Source: a virus
IMG/VR virus record: IMGVR_UViG_3300007512_002757
Location: 1-64,000 of that record
DNA: 64,000 nt
Direction: 5' to 3' (one strand)
Each line of letters starts with the position of its first letter. The stretch's first letter is position 1. The position numbers and the translations under genes are program-made. A model generated the notes under the pieces. The model saw only the letters and a list, made by a program, of their open reading frames with translations, was not told the DNA's origin and ran no database searches. Positions 24,777-34,531 of this stretch are shown one piece after another.

Positions 24777-27233
24777 ATGAGACATGAAATAAGAGATTCT
24801 GAATCACTACACTTTACTATGGAAGTGATTATCGGTGGAACTCCAACGTCTGGTTTGGCTCCAAAGATTCGTATTTATAGTATTAACAATGATGAGTATT
24901 GGCAGTTCACCTCTGGTGGTGCCCCTTCTAATGTGTGGGTTACGAATGCGGATTACGTCTCTAGCCCCTCTGATTGTGAGGGCGACATGGGAGAGCTTCA
25001 GGCTGATGGGTTACCTGGCGTTTATGATTTTAACGCCTCGGTCTCAGGGGTGGGTATATTTTGGTCAAACAGTGTTGCAACCACATCTCCCGATTCTGCA
25101 GATGAGGGATATGTAATAAGAATGGAAGAGTCAACCTCTGGTTTCTTGGAATACATCCATGTTGTTGTAAGCGATGTCATGGTCTCATCTACATCGTTCT
25201 CTGGAGCTATAGATGCAAATGTTGTACAATGGGAGGGCAATAACGTTACTGCGACAACTACTAATGGCGTTCCAAATGTTAATGTTGTAGAGTGGGATGG
25301 ATCCGGAGTTTCTGGATCAGGTGGAATTCCCGATGTGGATGTTGTATCTTCAATAACTGTTGATGCAAACGTAGTAGATTGGAATAATCTTGGACCATAC
25401 GCTGATCCGGGAAATACAACTGGTGTTATACTTTCGGCAGATAGTACAACACACTTTCCGAATGTTGATGCGGCAAGCGGGGGGACGATTAGTGCAAATG
25501 TCGTAGACTGGGGCGGACTTAATCCATCTCTTTCTGTTGGTTCAAGCACAAGCTTTCCCGTGATTAGTGTTGGAGGCTGGAGAGATGGAAGTTCAGCAAC
25601 TGATGCCGAGACAGCCCTTGGCTCAAGCTCAGGCCTGCCAAGTATTAATGTTGAAGCTTGGAATGATAACACAGGATCAGTAACGGTTAGAACCTCTGGA
25701 GCCAATCTCAGTGTTGGTCTTCCGGCAGTAACGGTTGAGGGCTGGGGAGGCGATGGCGATGCGGCATTTTCGATAGGCGATACCTCCAAAGCTCCAGAAA
25801 TTAGCGTTAGAGCGTGGAATACCAGCGATGGAAACGCTTCACATGCAGATGCATATGTTCAGACCAGCGCTGGAGGGGACGCAGTAAGCGGCGACTCTCT
25901 TCCTATGATTAGTGTTGGCGGTTGGGGAGGAGATAGTGATGCCTCGTTCACAGTGGGCAACACATCTGCTGTTCCTGAGATTAGCGTTAAGGCTTGGAAT
26001 ACAACCAATAATGCTACCACCCCAACGAGTGCCGATGCATATGTCTTTTCTGCTCCCGGCGGTTCTGAATATGACCACAGTGTTAATACCGTATTGCTTC
26101 CCGCTATAACAGTCAAGGGCTGGGCGGGAGTGAGTGATGCAGCTGTTTCGGTCGGAACAACCAATAGATTTCCCCGTATTTCGGTCAAGACCTGGGAGGG
26201 CGCGGGCACCAGCGTTACAGGCGGAAGCCCAACAAGTCCTGATGATATTCTTGTAACTTGGACCCAAGATTACCTACCAGATGGTAACTCTGTTGTTCGG
26301 AGGCCAAATATTAGAACGCAGATAATTGCAAACAATGCAATTGATGAAGATGCAATACAGGTTGATTCTGTAACATATGAAGAAATATCGGCCACTGCCG
26401 CTCAAGAGATTAGTGATGCAGTTTGGAATGCCGATATATTTAATACAATTTACAACCCACACACCGGCACAGCCGCTCCGCCAAATACCAACACAATGGC
26501 TGAAGCCATGATTATTCGGTATCTAAGTGAAAACATGAATCATTGGACAGGAGGCGGGACTCCGGTGGGAACCCCTGTGCATACATGCAATAATGCAGAT
26601 CCCAATGGTCAGAAATTTTATTCAAACCGGCTATTGGCGCATCCTTTGACAGAGGCTGAGATGATATCTTATGTAGATAGGTCAATTGTTGTTATAAAGG
26701 GGTTTGATTTTGGAACAATGTCTTTTGATCAAGATACACAGAGTTATTTGGGAAGAATTGTATCTGTTGGCGAAGAAGAAGGCTCTGGCACTCAATATTT
26801 TGAAATAAAATTAGTAAATGAAGATGAGAGCTCTGTTCCCTCTCCCGGCCTTGAAGCAAGTGATGTCTTAATCGTCAAGGCAGAGACTGATAGCACAATG
26901 CATGAGATTGCTCATGAAGTTTGGGAAGAGGAAGTTGCGGATCACGAAACCAAGCATACATTCGGTATGTTCAACAGGATTATAGCAGGACTTGCTCAGT
27001 ATAACCATAGAATCACAGATTCCATATATGATGAGACAGGTAGGCTTTTGGCTTGCAGGTTGGTAGTCTACGCATCTGCGGAAGACGCAGATGCTGCCTT
27101 GCCCGATACTGCTCTTACTACGGTCGTTGTGACATCAGAATATGATGAAAAGCAAAACATGACTAAATTCTTATCCAAGGAGGAGGGGGCATATGCAGAC
27201 GTTGACCCCGACCCAGAAGATTCAAATCAATAA
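24777..27233 (+). CDS. Repeat-rich phage structural protein
   Basis: An 818-residue protein. After an N-terminal beta domain (1-150) comes a long series of units of the type (S/P)xIxVxxW...(N)VVxWxG, such as 'NVVQWEGN', 'PNVNVVEWDGS', 'AVTVEGWGGDGDAAFSIGDT' and 'PEISVRAWNTSDGNA'. Such NVxxWxG repeats are found in large phage tail or appendage proteins. The C-terminal 250 residues include a helical region (TMHEIAHEVWEEEV) and a domain resembling baseplate/tail-attached modules. Probably a tail appendage. Confidence 0.65.
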   Translation: MRHEIRDSESLHFTMEVIIGGTPTSGLAPKIRIYSINNDEYWQFTSGGAPSNVWVTNADYVSSPSDCEGDMGELQADGLPGVYDFNASVSGVGIFWSNSVATTSPDSADEGYVIRMEESTSGFLEYIHVVVSDVMVSSTSFSGAIDANVVQWEGNNVTATTTNGVPNVNVVEWDGSGVSGSGGIPDVDVVSSITVDANVVDWNNLGPYADPGNTTGVILSADSTTHFPNVDAASGGTISANVVDWGGLNPSLSVGSSTSFPVISVGGWRDGSSATDAETALGSSSGLPSINVEAWNDNTGSVTVRTSGANLSVGLPAVTVEGWGGDGDAAFSIGDTSKAPEISVRAWNTSDGNASHADAYVQTSAGGDAVSGDSLPMISVGGWGGDSDASFTVGNTSAVPEISVKAWNTTNNATTPTSADAYVFSAPGGSEYDHSVNTVLLPAITVKGWAGVSDAAVSVGTTNRFPRISVKTWEGAGTSVTGGSPTSPDDILVTWTQDYLPDGNSVVRRPNIRTQIIANNAIDEDAIQVDSVTYEEISATAAQEISDAVWNADIFNTIYNPHTGTAAPPNTNTMAEAMIIRYLSENMNHWTGGGTPVGTPVHTCNNADPNGQKFYSNRLLAHPLTEAEMISYVDRSIVVIKGFDFGTMSFDQDTQSYLGRIVSVGEEEGSGTQYFEIKLVNEDESSVPSPGLEASDVLIVKAETDSTMHEIAHEVWEEEVADHETKHTFGMFNRIIAGLAQYNHRITDSIYDETGRLLACRLVVYASAEDADAALPDTALTTVVVTSEYDEKQNMTKFLSKEEGAYADVDPDPEDSNQ
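25690..26210 (+). repeat. Coding repeats in the 818-residue structural protein
   Basis: Imperfect tandem units of about 190-215 bases, each encoding VxGWxGxxDAxxSxG, a spacer, and (P)xISVxxW. DNA identity is clear but not perfect, implying old duplication. Confidence 0.6.
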
Positions 27234-27249
27234 TAGCGAGGGCTGACAG

Positions 27250-29814
27250 GTGCATGATCGGCTTTTTACATTAAAAAAGTTTCTTACAGAAAAGGGTTTT
27301 GAAAAAGAAGCTGAGATGATGCGGGCTATTAGGAATATTTCTGGCACCGGTGGCGGATCTACGGATATTCCTGATCCAGAAACGGACCCTGAGGCATATG
27401 CAGAGTTTTTTGGGTTCGATTTAGAGTGGGTTAAAAAGACTTTGCAAGATCAAAAAGCTGCAGAAGAAGCTGCGGCTGCTGCAGGCGGAGAGGCGGAGGC
27501 CTTGCAGAGAGCCGAAGAGGTGGCTCGCTCAGAGCCTTTGTCGGCAGAACCGCAAGCTGTCTCTTCTCCAGATCTTCCTCCGCCGGTGGATCAACTGGCG
27601 TCCATCAGATCTGGTTCTAGCACACTTCAGGTTGGAAGCAAAGATGTTGCTGGAAACACTCCTGTCTCAAAGATTCAAAGTCTTTTGGTAAAACATGGGT
27701 ATATTTCAGCAGGAAGATACGTAAATGGAAATTATGGAGAAGAAACAAAAAATGCTGTTATTCAGTTTCAGACAAACAATCAAATAGAGCCAACTGGCAT
27801 AGTTGATAAAAATACTTTAATAATGCTGGAAAGCATTGCTGCGGTGCCTGCAGGCCAAGGGGCAGCGACCCCGCCGGGCCAAGGCTCTGGAGCTATGCCT
27901 CCTCTGCCCTCTGATGCCATGCCTCCTCTGCCCTCTGATGCCATGCCTCCTCTGCCTGCCCCGGCGGGCACCGCTCAGGCATCAAGGGCTACAAATATAG
28001 GGTCTGCAAGTAGCATGGAAACATCAGAGGCTTTAATGAAAGAGATGGCAGATAAAGAAAGTTATCGTGGAAATGTTTATGATGATGCAACGGGAGAGCC
28101 GATTTCTTCATATGGGGAAGCTAAAGGTCGAGCAACAATTGGAATTGGACATTTGGTAAGAACCAGAGAGAAGCCTAGGTTTTCAAAGTATCTAAAAGGG
28201 CGAGGGGAGATGACAAGAGATCAGGCCTGGAGTCTTTATAAAGAGGATGTAAAAAAACATGAGTCTCCATGGAAAGGTCAGATAAAAGTTCCGATAACCC
28301 AAAGTATGTTTGATGCAATGTCATCTTTTGCATTTAATACCGGAAGGGGTGGTCCAAAAAAATATAATATATTAGGACCCCTTAATGAGGGTGATTATAT
28401 GGGGGCAGAAAAGGCTATTCGAAATGGCCCTCAAACTTCAACCGGATCAGATGGTAAAAGAAGAAAAATGCGCGGCCTTACAAAGAGAAGAAACAGAGAG
28501 GCTGATAGGTTTTTGCAAGACGGAATACCTTATGCTGGTCAGACGCCGGGAGTGGATATGCCTCAGCAGACAAGCGCTTTTGCAAGTATCGATAATAAAT
28601 TTTATAATTTAAATGAATATTTAAAGAAAAATGGTTTTACACAAGAAGCTTCTTTTTTAGAAGAGATTTTAAAATTAGCGACAACTAATTCGGATGATCA
28701 GGCAGGTTCAACCATGTCTATAGGGCCAGGGATAACCACCCCCGTTGATCCAGACGCTACAATCCCGGTGCAAACCAGGGTAGAGAGACGCAGATTTCCA
28801 AGCGAAGAGGTGTTAAAAAGAAATGGAGTGGAAATAATAAAGTATATAGCAGGGACAGAAGCAGAGCGACGAGGCGAAGGGGCCAGAACAGCAGAAGGTA
28901 ATATCTATGAGGTTCTGCATGACGGCAATAGAGCAATAGCGAAGGTGGTTACAAGCAGCAATATGGAGCCGGATATTTGGAAGAAGATTTCAGAAATTGA
29001 AGTTCCGGAAGAACAAAGAAAGCATTTGCCAAAAATTTATAAAATAGTTGAAGATATGTTTGACACTATAATTATAATGGAAGTCCTGGAACCTTTCGGA
29101 GGTCATATGGATTCTGTCTTGCGGACAAAGAGAAATAGGGAATCAGGAGATTTGTTTAAAAATGAAGAGTTTATTCATGATGCAATCTCTCGCTCTTTCA
29201 ATTCAGCCACCGAAACCTTAAGGAATACATCAAAGAATGAGGAAGAAGAAGATATATATAGATCTTTTGTTACAGAGCAGGAGGGTATAAAGAGAGAGCT
29301 GGAGAGGGCAATCCTTGTTAGGGATGTGCAAACAGATGGGGTATCTGCTTTTGTAAATAATAAATTACTAAATATTTCTAATTTATTTATGCTTGGTGAA
29401 AATGATTTCATTTCTCAAATTGCAGATGAAATTCAAAATAATATAAATTCATATTTCCAAGCTTCGGAAAGACCTATTCCAAAATATTATTCAACAGAAG
29501 GCGTAGACCAATCTATTGGAGCATTACAGGGTATGTTAGAAGATAATCCTCAGGGGTATAGCGCAGGTAGAAATCGCAGAAGATTAGAGGCATTAGAGAA
29601 GGAGAGAGAGCAAACTATTTACACAGAATCTCCTGAAGGATTCTTGTTTTCAGAAAAGTATATGCCAGAAACAGAAAGTTTATTTGCTCTTCTTCAAACA
29701 TTAAAAGATAATGGAATTAACTGGTCGGATGTGCATGCAAATAATTTAATGCAAAGGCCGGGTTCGCGAGAGCCGGTGATAATTGACGTTGGGCTGTATG
29801 AGTTGCATCAATAG
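27250..29814 (+). CDS. Two-tag fusion: peptidoglycan-binding domain, GH24 lysozyme and protein-kinase-like domain
   Basis: Residues 4-32 are a tag (KKFLTEKGFEKEAEMM). Residues 137-196 are PG_binding_1 ('KIQSLLVKHGY', 'VNGNYGEETKNAV'). A Pro-rich repeat linker follows. Residues 257-425 are a T4-type (GH24) lysozyme with likely catalytic Glu270, 'ATIGIGH' (295-301) and 'FDAMSSFAFNTG'. A second tag lies at 446-481. Residues 530-854 look like a kinase fold: 'EGNIYEVLHDGNRAIAKVV' (Lys565), hinge 'IIIMEVLEP', catalytic-loop-like Asp827-x4-Asn832 ('SDVHANN') and metal-binding Asp846 ('IIDVG'). The GTG start is the only one fitting the tag. A murein hydrolase joined to a kinase is unusual; the second tag sits exactly between the two enzymes. 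Confidence 0.8.
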   Translation: MHDRLFTLKKFLTEKGFEKEAEMMRAIRNISGTGGGSTDIPDPETDPEAYAEFFGFDLEWVKKTLQDQKAAEEAAAAAGGEAEALQRAEEVARSEPLSAEPQAVSSPDLPPPVDQLASIRSGSSTLQVGSKDVAGNTPVSKIQSLLVKHGYISAGRYVNGNYGEETKNAVIQFQTNNQIEPTGIVDKNTLIMLESIAAVPAGQGAATPPGQGSGAMPPLPSDAMPPLPSDAMPPLPAPAGTAQASRATNIGSASSMETSEALMKEMADKESYRGNVYDDATGEPISSYGEAKGRATIGIGHLVRTREKPRFSKYLKGRGEMTRDQAWSLYKEDVKKHESPWKGQIKVPITQSMFDAMSSFAFNTGRGGPKKYNILGPLNEGDYMGAEKAIRNGPQTSTGSDGKRRKMRGLTKRRNREADRFLQDGIPYAGQTPGVDMPQQTSAFASIDNKFYNLNEYLKKNGFTQEASFLEEILKLATTNSDDQAGSTMSIGPGITTPVDPDATIPVQTRVERRRFPSEEVLKRNGVEIIKYIAGTEAERRGEGARTAEGNIYEVLHDGNRAIAKVVTSSNMEPDIWKKISEIEVPEEQRKHLPKIYKIVEDMFDTIIIMEVLEPFGGHMDSVLRTKRNRESGDLFKNEEFIHDAISRSFNSATETLRNTSKNEEEEDIYRSFVTEQEGIKRELERAILVRDVQTDGVSAFVNNKLLNISNLFMLGENDFISQIADEIQNNINSYFQASERPIPKYYSTEGVDQSIGALQGMLEDNPQGYSAGRNRRRLEALEKEREQTIYTESPEGFLFSEKYMPETESLFALLQTLKDNGINWSDVHANNLMQRPGSREPVIIDVGLYELHQ
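27895..27957 (+). repeat. 24-base linker repeats
   Basis: Two perfect 24-base copies and a partial third, encoding MPPLPSDA, form the flexible linker between the peptidoglycan-binding and lysozyme domains. Confidence 0.85.
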
Positions 29815-29903
29815 ACTTTGGTTCTATTAATTAATATTGATTTTACAGAAAGTTTAGTCCAGTAAGTTTATATATAATAAAAAATTTTTAAGGAGATATA
29901 AAA

Positions 29904-31454
29904 ATGGGCATAAGTCATATGGATGGATATGAAGTAAACGCGTCTCTTGGTGACGGAATACACACTATTAACGGTGCTGCATATGGTGGCGGTAATGATA
30001 GAGCGTATGTTGCATATACAACCACTCAAGATCCAGGGTCTCAAAACGTTAACCTGTTAAGCAATATCAGTACAAATGATACTGAAGCAGGCATGATTAA
30101 CGGAGCTATTCCGCCAGGTGGTGGAAAGTGCGCCTTGGCCTTGACTGCGCCTCAGGATTCACACATAGAATTTTTATCACCCCCGAATCTTCTTGATGGT
30201 GGGGCAAGCAATATACATGGCACCGGCGGCAAGGGCCTCAAAAGAATGGGCTTTCGATTTTTCTACAGAGCGCCAGAGGCCTTTGAGGAGGGCAAGGATC
30301 AATTGTGCCGATTTTGGGACGGTGATTTAGGAAGATTGTTCTCAGATGCTGGTGGAAATAAGATAGAGGACGGCTCGCCGCTTTTTAGATTAAGCTTTAA
30401 AAACGACGCAGGCAATAACCCCAGCAAGGCCGGACTCTATGTAAAAACTCATGACAATGGAAGCATCCTCGGCCAAACAACGCAGTCTTGTTTCAATGTC
30501 AGTGCCGCAGGAACCCCTTCATGGCATCAAATTGCAATTACCGTAGTCGTTGGCGGCGCAGCCGGAGAGAATCCTCAGGATAGCGATGGGTTGTTGGTAA
30601 TCAATGTAGACGGGGTGGACGTTGTTACTATAAACGCAGAAATTCAGTTTCCGTCCACGGAGGAAGCCCCGGCCGCTCAGGCTATTGAGTATTATTCTTT
30701 TTTGACATCAAATACTGATGCAAATGAAGGTAGCGCTATTCGCACCCTCTTCGATAATGTTGTAGTTTATGATCATTGGCAACCAGGTCAGAGCCCTGAC
30801 TTTTCGGATCTGCAGGGAACCATAGCTCAGACCACAACTTTGAATCAAGTAATACAGGGTGTGTATCCGGTGAATGAATCTGGAGGCGAAGGTGGGAATG
30901 ACGATACTAATGAGTGGGGAAATTGGAAAGCATCAGATGGAAGCGCCGCCCTCGGCAATGCCACGTCCCATCTGGCTATCCAGGGAGATGACAACTTTAC
31001 TCCTACCGATCCTAATCTTCCAGAAAATCCAATTTCTTATGCGGGAGATACTTACTTGAAAACTAATGACATTGGAGAAAATTCTAAATACACTGTAGAC
31101 ACGTGGGATAGAGATATGGTTGATGCTGCTTGGGATAGTAAGATTGGTGAGATTAGAGCTATACGTGTTATAAATGTATGTAAGTTTACGGAAGCAAGTA
31201 ATGAAACGGTACAACTAACATTTAAGGCTCCGCCGACCAATGGGGCTGCCGCGACCGGTGACGCATCGATGTCTAAGGGTCTGGCTGGTACCGATTTTCA
31301 AATAGTATCTGCTGTTTTTGATCAAAATCCAGATGGCAATGGCGACGGCAATCCCGGTCCCCTTATTCCCAATGGCAACCCGGCAGACAGGTCTTTTGTA
31401 ATTGACTCTATGAGGATAGGCCTCAAGGTTGATACCGCCGGTGGTGGTGGCTGA
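29904..31454 (+). CDS. Structural protein with concanavalin/LamG-like domain
   Basis: A 516-residue Gly/Asn-rich protein. Segment 'WHQIAITVVV' followed by 'DGLLVINVDGVDVV' is the usual core of LamG/concanavalin-like sandwich domains that bind sugars, and the C-terminal half is another beta domain. AAGGAGATATA precedes the ATG. It is likely a tail or capsid-surface adhesin. The call rests on fold-like patterns only. Confidence 0.6.
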   Translation: MGISHMDGYEVNASLGDGIHTINGAAYGGGNDRAYVAYTTTQDPGSQNVNLLSNISTNDTEAGMINGAIPPGGGKCALALTAPQDSHIEFLSPPNLLDGGASNIHGTGGKGLKRMGFRFFYRAPEAFEEGKDQLCRFWDGDLGRLFSDAGGNKIEDGSPLFRLSFKNDAGNNPSKAGLYVKTHDNGSILGQTTQSCFNVSAAGTPSWHQIAITVVVGGAAGENPQDSDGLLVINVDGVDVVTINAEIQFPSTEEAPAAQAIEYYSFLTSNTDANEGSAIRTLFDNVVVYDHWQPGQSPDFSDLQGTIAQTTTLNQVIQGVYPVNESGGEGGNDDTNEWGNWKASDGSAALGNATSHLAIQGDDNFTPTDPNLPENPISYAGDTYLKTNDIGENSKYTVDTWDRDMVDAAWDSKIGEIRAIRVINVCKFTEASNETVQLTFKAPPTNGAAATGDASMSKGLAGTDFQIVSAVFDQNPDGNGDGNPGPLIPNGNPADRSFVIDSMRIGLKVDTAGGGG

Positions 31455-31469
31455 TAATGGGAGGTCAAG

Positions 31470-31850
31470 TTGGGGCAGATATACAGTTCTTCTGCTATTG
31501 CAGAAGTATTAACAGTAGTATCTCAAGCTACTGAGGTTCAAAGCTCTGCATCCGTTGCAGAGATTCTCACGGTTCTTGCCGAATCTGCTGAGGTTCAAAG
31601 CTCTGCATCCGTTGCAGAGATTCTCACGGTTCTTGCCGAATCTGCTGAGGTTCAAAGCTCTGCATCTATTGCGGAGATATTGACAATACTAGTACAAGAT
31701 GAGGGAATAAGCAGAATTCACAAACAAGGACTTCTGGTATATGATACAGATTTTCAAGGACATCTTTTTGATGATATAATGGCAAAGGGTATAGACGTTG
31801 TTCAATATAGAAGAAGAAAACGCAGAAAAAGACGAAAAAAGAATAAATAA
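31470..31850 (+). CDS. Tandem-repeat protein with poly-basic C-terminus
   Basis: A 126-residue protein beginning at TTG behind GGGAGG. Residues 5-75 are four copies of a 19-residue amphipathic unit (EVQSSASVAEILTVLAESA), two of them identical at the DNA level. The C-terminus is a run of Arg/Lys (RRRKRRKRRKK) that could bind DNA or acidic protein. It follows the ConA-like gene by 15 bases. Function unknown. Confidence 0.65.
   Translation: MGQIYSSSAIAEVLTVVSQATEVQSSASVAEILTVLAESAEVQSSASVAEILTVLAESAEVQSSASIAEILTILVQDEGISRIHKQGLLVYDTDFQGHLFDDIMAKGIDVVQYRRRKRRKRRKKNK
31533..31690 (+). repeat. 57-base tandem repeats
   Basis: Two perfect 57-base copies (31533-31589 and 31590-31646) and a third partial, diverging copy. 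Perfect identity shows very recent duplication or gene-conversion. Confidence 0.95.
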
Positions 31851-32005
31851 TATTTGTTATTGATTATCAAAGAGATAATATATAATGCCCAAATGCTGTT
31901 CTCAGACACGACATATCAAAACCAATGTTATACTTAAACCACATGTAAAAAACAATTAATATTCAATGCTTATATAGGTACTATTAAGTTTATTGGTGGG
32001 TTTAA

Positions 32006-32878
32006 GTGAAGTTTTTCTACATAGCATTATTTGCGTTGCTGGTCGGGGGATGTCAAAGTGACATTTCAATTGTAGAACAAAGAGAAACTCGTGTAATTGT
32101 AGATTCATTCATACAGGCAGATCCAGTAGAGGAGCTAGACGTTTTAATATCGCTGGACACCTCCGGCTCAATGAATGACAACTTTGATGCAGTAGCTGGC
32201 GGAATGGAGCTTTTGCGCTCTGATATTGAAGGCCTCACTTTAGATTATCAGTTTGGATATATAACAATGGATCCGACCAACCTAAGTTATGTTGGTCCGT
32301 ATGATTCGTCCTCAACAACAATAGACATGTTGATGGCCCCATACCTGCTTTCATCCGCCGGGTATGAAGAGGGTTTTGCTGCAACATATTCGTTTATGAC
32401 ATCAGAAGAGGGTATGGAGTTTTCTCGCCCTGAAGCAGATTTTCTTTTATTTTTGATTTCCGACGAAGATGAACAAAGCGGCATCACAGCTGCGGTTTTT
32501 CAAGAATGGCTCCAACAGGAGTTTTATGAAGTTAGGCACGATGTTGTTACAATTATTCAGGTTGAAGACAGCAGCTGCGGATACGTATATGATGTGGGAT
32601 ATAAATATGAAGAGCTTTCATCTCTTTATGGAAAAAATTCTATAGATATTTGCGAAGAAGATTGGTCTATGTGGCTTTCAGAATCTTCATACTTAACAGA
32701 GATAAGAGATTATATAATCCTTAGTGAAGAAACGCCCATTTTAGATTCATTAATAGTTTATATAGATGGTCAAGTTACAAGTGGTTGGAAATATATTGAG
32801 GAGACAAACACGGTTAAGCTTGACTTTCTGCCAGATTATGGAACTCTGGTGGAGGTTGGATATCAAGTGTATGCTTAG
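32006..32878 (+). CDS. von Willebrand factor A lipoprotein
   Basis: A 290-residue protein with a lipoprotein signal peptide (lipobox LVGGC, Cys16) and a VWA domain whose metal site (MIDAS) is 'DTSGSM' (51-56). It would be a surface or periplasmic adhesion/metal-binding protein. It begins with GTG; no in-frame ATG precedes the signal peptide. It is followed eight bases later by a second VWA lipoprotein that shares the C-terminal beta domain (SGWKYIEETNTVKLDF versus STDWTYSSSSNSVTF). Confidence 0.8.
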   Translation: MKFFYIALFALLVGGCQSDISIVEQRETRVIVDSFIQADPVEELDVLISLDTSGSMNDNFDAVAGGMELLRSDIEGLTLDYQFGYITMDPTNLSYVGPYDSSSTTIDMLMAPYLLSSAGYEEGFAATYSFMTSEEGMEFSRPEADFLLFLISDEDEQSGITAAVFQEWLQQEFYEVRHDVVTIIQVEDSSCGYVYDVGYKYEELSSLYGKNSIDICEEDWSMWLSESSYLTEIRDYIILSEETPILDSLIVYIDGQVTSGWKYIEETNTVKLDFLPDYGTLVEVGYQVYA

Positions 32879-32886
32879 GAGAAAAA

Positions 32887-34506
32887 ATGTTTAGGTTAGT
32901 TATAGCGAGTTTGTGTTTAATATTTTTTACTGGGTGTAGCGATTATAAGTTATCAGTGATACCAGAAGAAACCGAACCGCCAGTGTTAGCTCCGGAGATA
33001 GATGTAACTCCAGTGGAGCATGCGTTTGGAGCAATAGACGCCAATGGCTATGGTGATCAGATCATTATAAGCATATCAAACATTGGTAGTGACACCTTAA
33101 CTTTGGATGGAGTATCTCTTGTGAATGGAGATTCGACCTTTGCTCTAAGTGCTCTATCGGTTTCGTCGTTAGAGCCTTGGGAGTCAACAGATCTTGCCGT
33201 TACATATAATCCGGATACATACGAAACAAATAGTGATATTGTCAGCATATTATCTAATGATGAAGACGAACCAGATACATGGGTTCCAATCGGAGGCTCG
33301 GGCGATGCTCCGGTCATAGAGATAAGTCCAGAGTATTATGACTTTGGATCTGTATATTTAGGGTGTGATGATACACTTGAGGTCGTTATAGGAAATGTTG
33401 GAAATGTTTCATTGGAGATTAGTGACGTAGAATATTTTGCAACCCTTCCTGTTGACTTTGATCTTGGAGAATATGAAATAGAATATGGACCCCTGCCTTG
33501 GACGATGACTCCGGGAGAAACAATTAGTTTGGACGTTTCATATACGCCCCTAGACATATATGATGACTCAGCCTATATAGAGGTTACGTCTAGTGATCCC
33601 TTGAATCCGATTGTAACCTCAGACCAAGATGGGCTAGGCGACTATGAAAGTTATGTTATTGATAACTTCGAACAAGATGGTATGGCAATCACTGATATTC
33701 TATTTGTTATAGATAATTCAGGATCTATGTGGTCCAATCAGCTTAATTTTAAAAATAATTTTGACTCATTTATAGCAGTATTTTCCTCTGCTGGTGTTGA
33801 CTATCAAATTGCATTTATCACAACAGATGATGAAAACTTTGTAAACGGAACCATTGTAACTGCATCCTCTCCAGATCCGATTACAGAGGTTGGAGATATT
33901 GTTGATAGCATTGGAACTACAGGTAGTGCGATGGAGAAGGGCCTTTATTATTCATACCTTGCAACCCAACCCGGAGCAGATGCCGGTATTGGAAGTGCGT
34001 TTTTAAGATCAGATGCAAAGCTGGCTGTTATATATGTGTCTGACGAGCCAGATGGGTCTAGCGCCTATGTAACTCCGTCCGAAGTAAGCAGTCATCTTGC
34101 AAGTCTTAAATCTTCAAGCTCAATGGTTGCAGCTCATGCTGTCGCTGGAGATTATCCGAGCGGGTGCTCAACAAATGGTGGAGCACAATTTGGAGACGGA
34201 TACTATGATGTGGTAAATGATCTAGGCGGAACCTTTATGTCTATTTGCGCATCTGATTGGGGAACCCAGATGGACACTCTTGCTAGAGAGTCGATGGCAT
34301 TAATGGATTTTCCTCTTTCTGGCGATCCAATAGAAGATACCATAGAAGTGTTGGTTGACAGTTCTATCAGTACAGATTGGACATACAGTAGCTCTTCAAA
34401 CTCTGTAACATTCACTATAGCGCCAGCAGATGGAAGTTTGATAGATATTTCATATGCAGTTTGGGCAGACTGTAGTGAAGAACCAAATGAAGATGGATCT
34501 CAATAA
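32887..34506 (+). CDS. Lipoprotein with two ASH domains and a VWA domain
   Basis: A 539-residue protein: lipobox FTGC (Cys17), two ASH/choice-of-anchor-D beta domains (about 38-138 and 142-235, each with 'DFGSVYLG'-type openings and 'ISNIGSDTL'), then a VWA domain with MIDAS 'DNSGSM' (276-281), and a C-terminal beta domain. This architecture is characteristic of Myxococcota-like bacteria rather than of phages. It may have been captured from a host and could alter the host surface. Confidence 0.8.
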   Translation: MFRLVIASLCLIFFTGCSDYKLSVIPEETEPPVLAPEIDVTPVEHAFGAIDANGYGDQIIISISNIGSDTLTLDGVSLVNGDSTFALSALSVSSLEPWESTDLAVTYNPDTYETNSDIVSILSNDEDEPDTWVPIGGSGDAPVIEISPEYYDFGSVYLGCDDTLEVVIGNVGNVSLEISDVEYFATLPVDFDLGEYEIEYGPLPWTMTPGETISLDVSYTPLDIYDDSAYIEVTSSDPLNPIVTSDQDGLGDYESYVIDNFEQDGMAITDILFVIDNSGSMWSNQLNFKNNFDSFIAVFSSAGVDYQIAFITTDDENFVNGTIVTASSPDPITEVGDIVDSIGTTGSAMEKGLYYSYLATQPGADAGIGSAFLRSDAKLAVIYVSDEPDGSSAYVTPSEVSSHLASLKSSSSMVAAHAVAGDYPSGCSTNGGAQFGDGYYDVVNDLGGTFMSICASDWGTQMDTLARESMALMDFPLSGDPIEDTIEVLVDSSISTDWTYSSSSNSVTFTIAPADGSLIDISYAVWADCSEEPNEDGSQ

Positions 34507-34531
34507 ACAGCAACAAACATAGGGAGTTAAA

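Noticed and set aside
31885-31959. A 24-codon frame (MPKCCSQTRH...) between the basic repeat protein and the VWA lipoprotein.
   Set aside because: The ribosome-binding site is weak, there is no overlap with neighbours, and the sequence has no recognisable feature; kept out as a gene.
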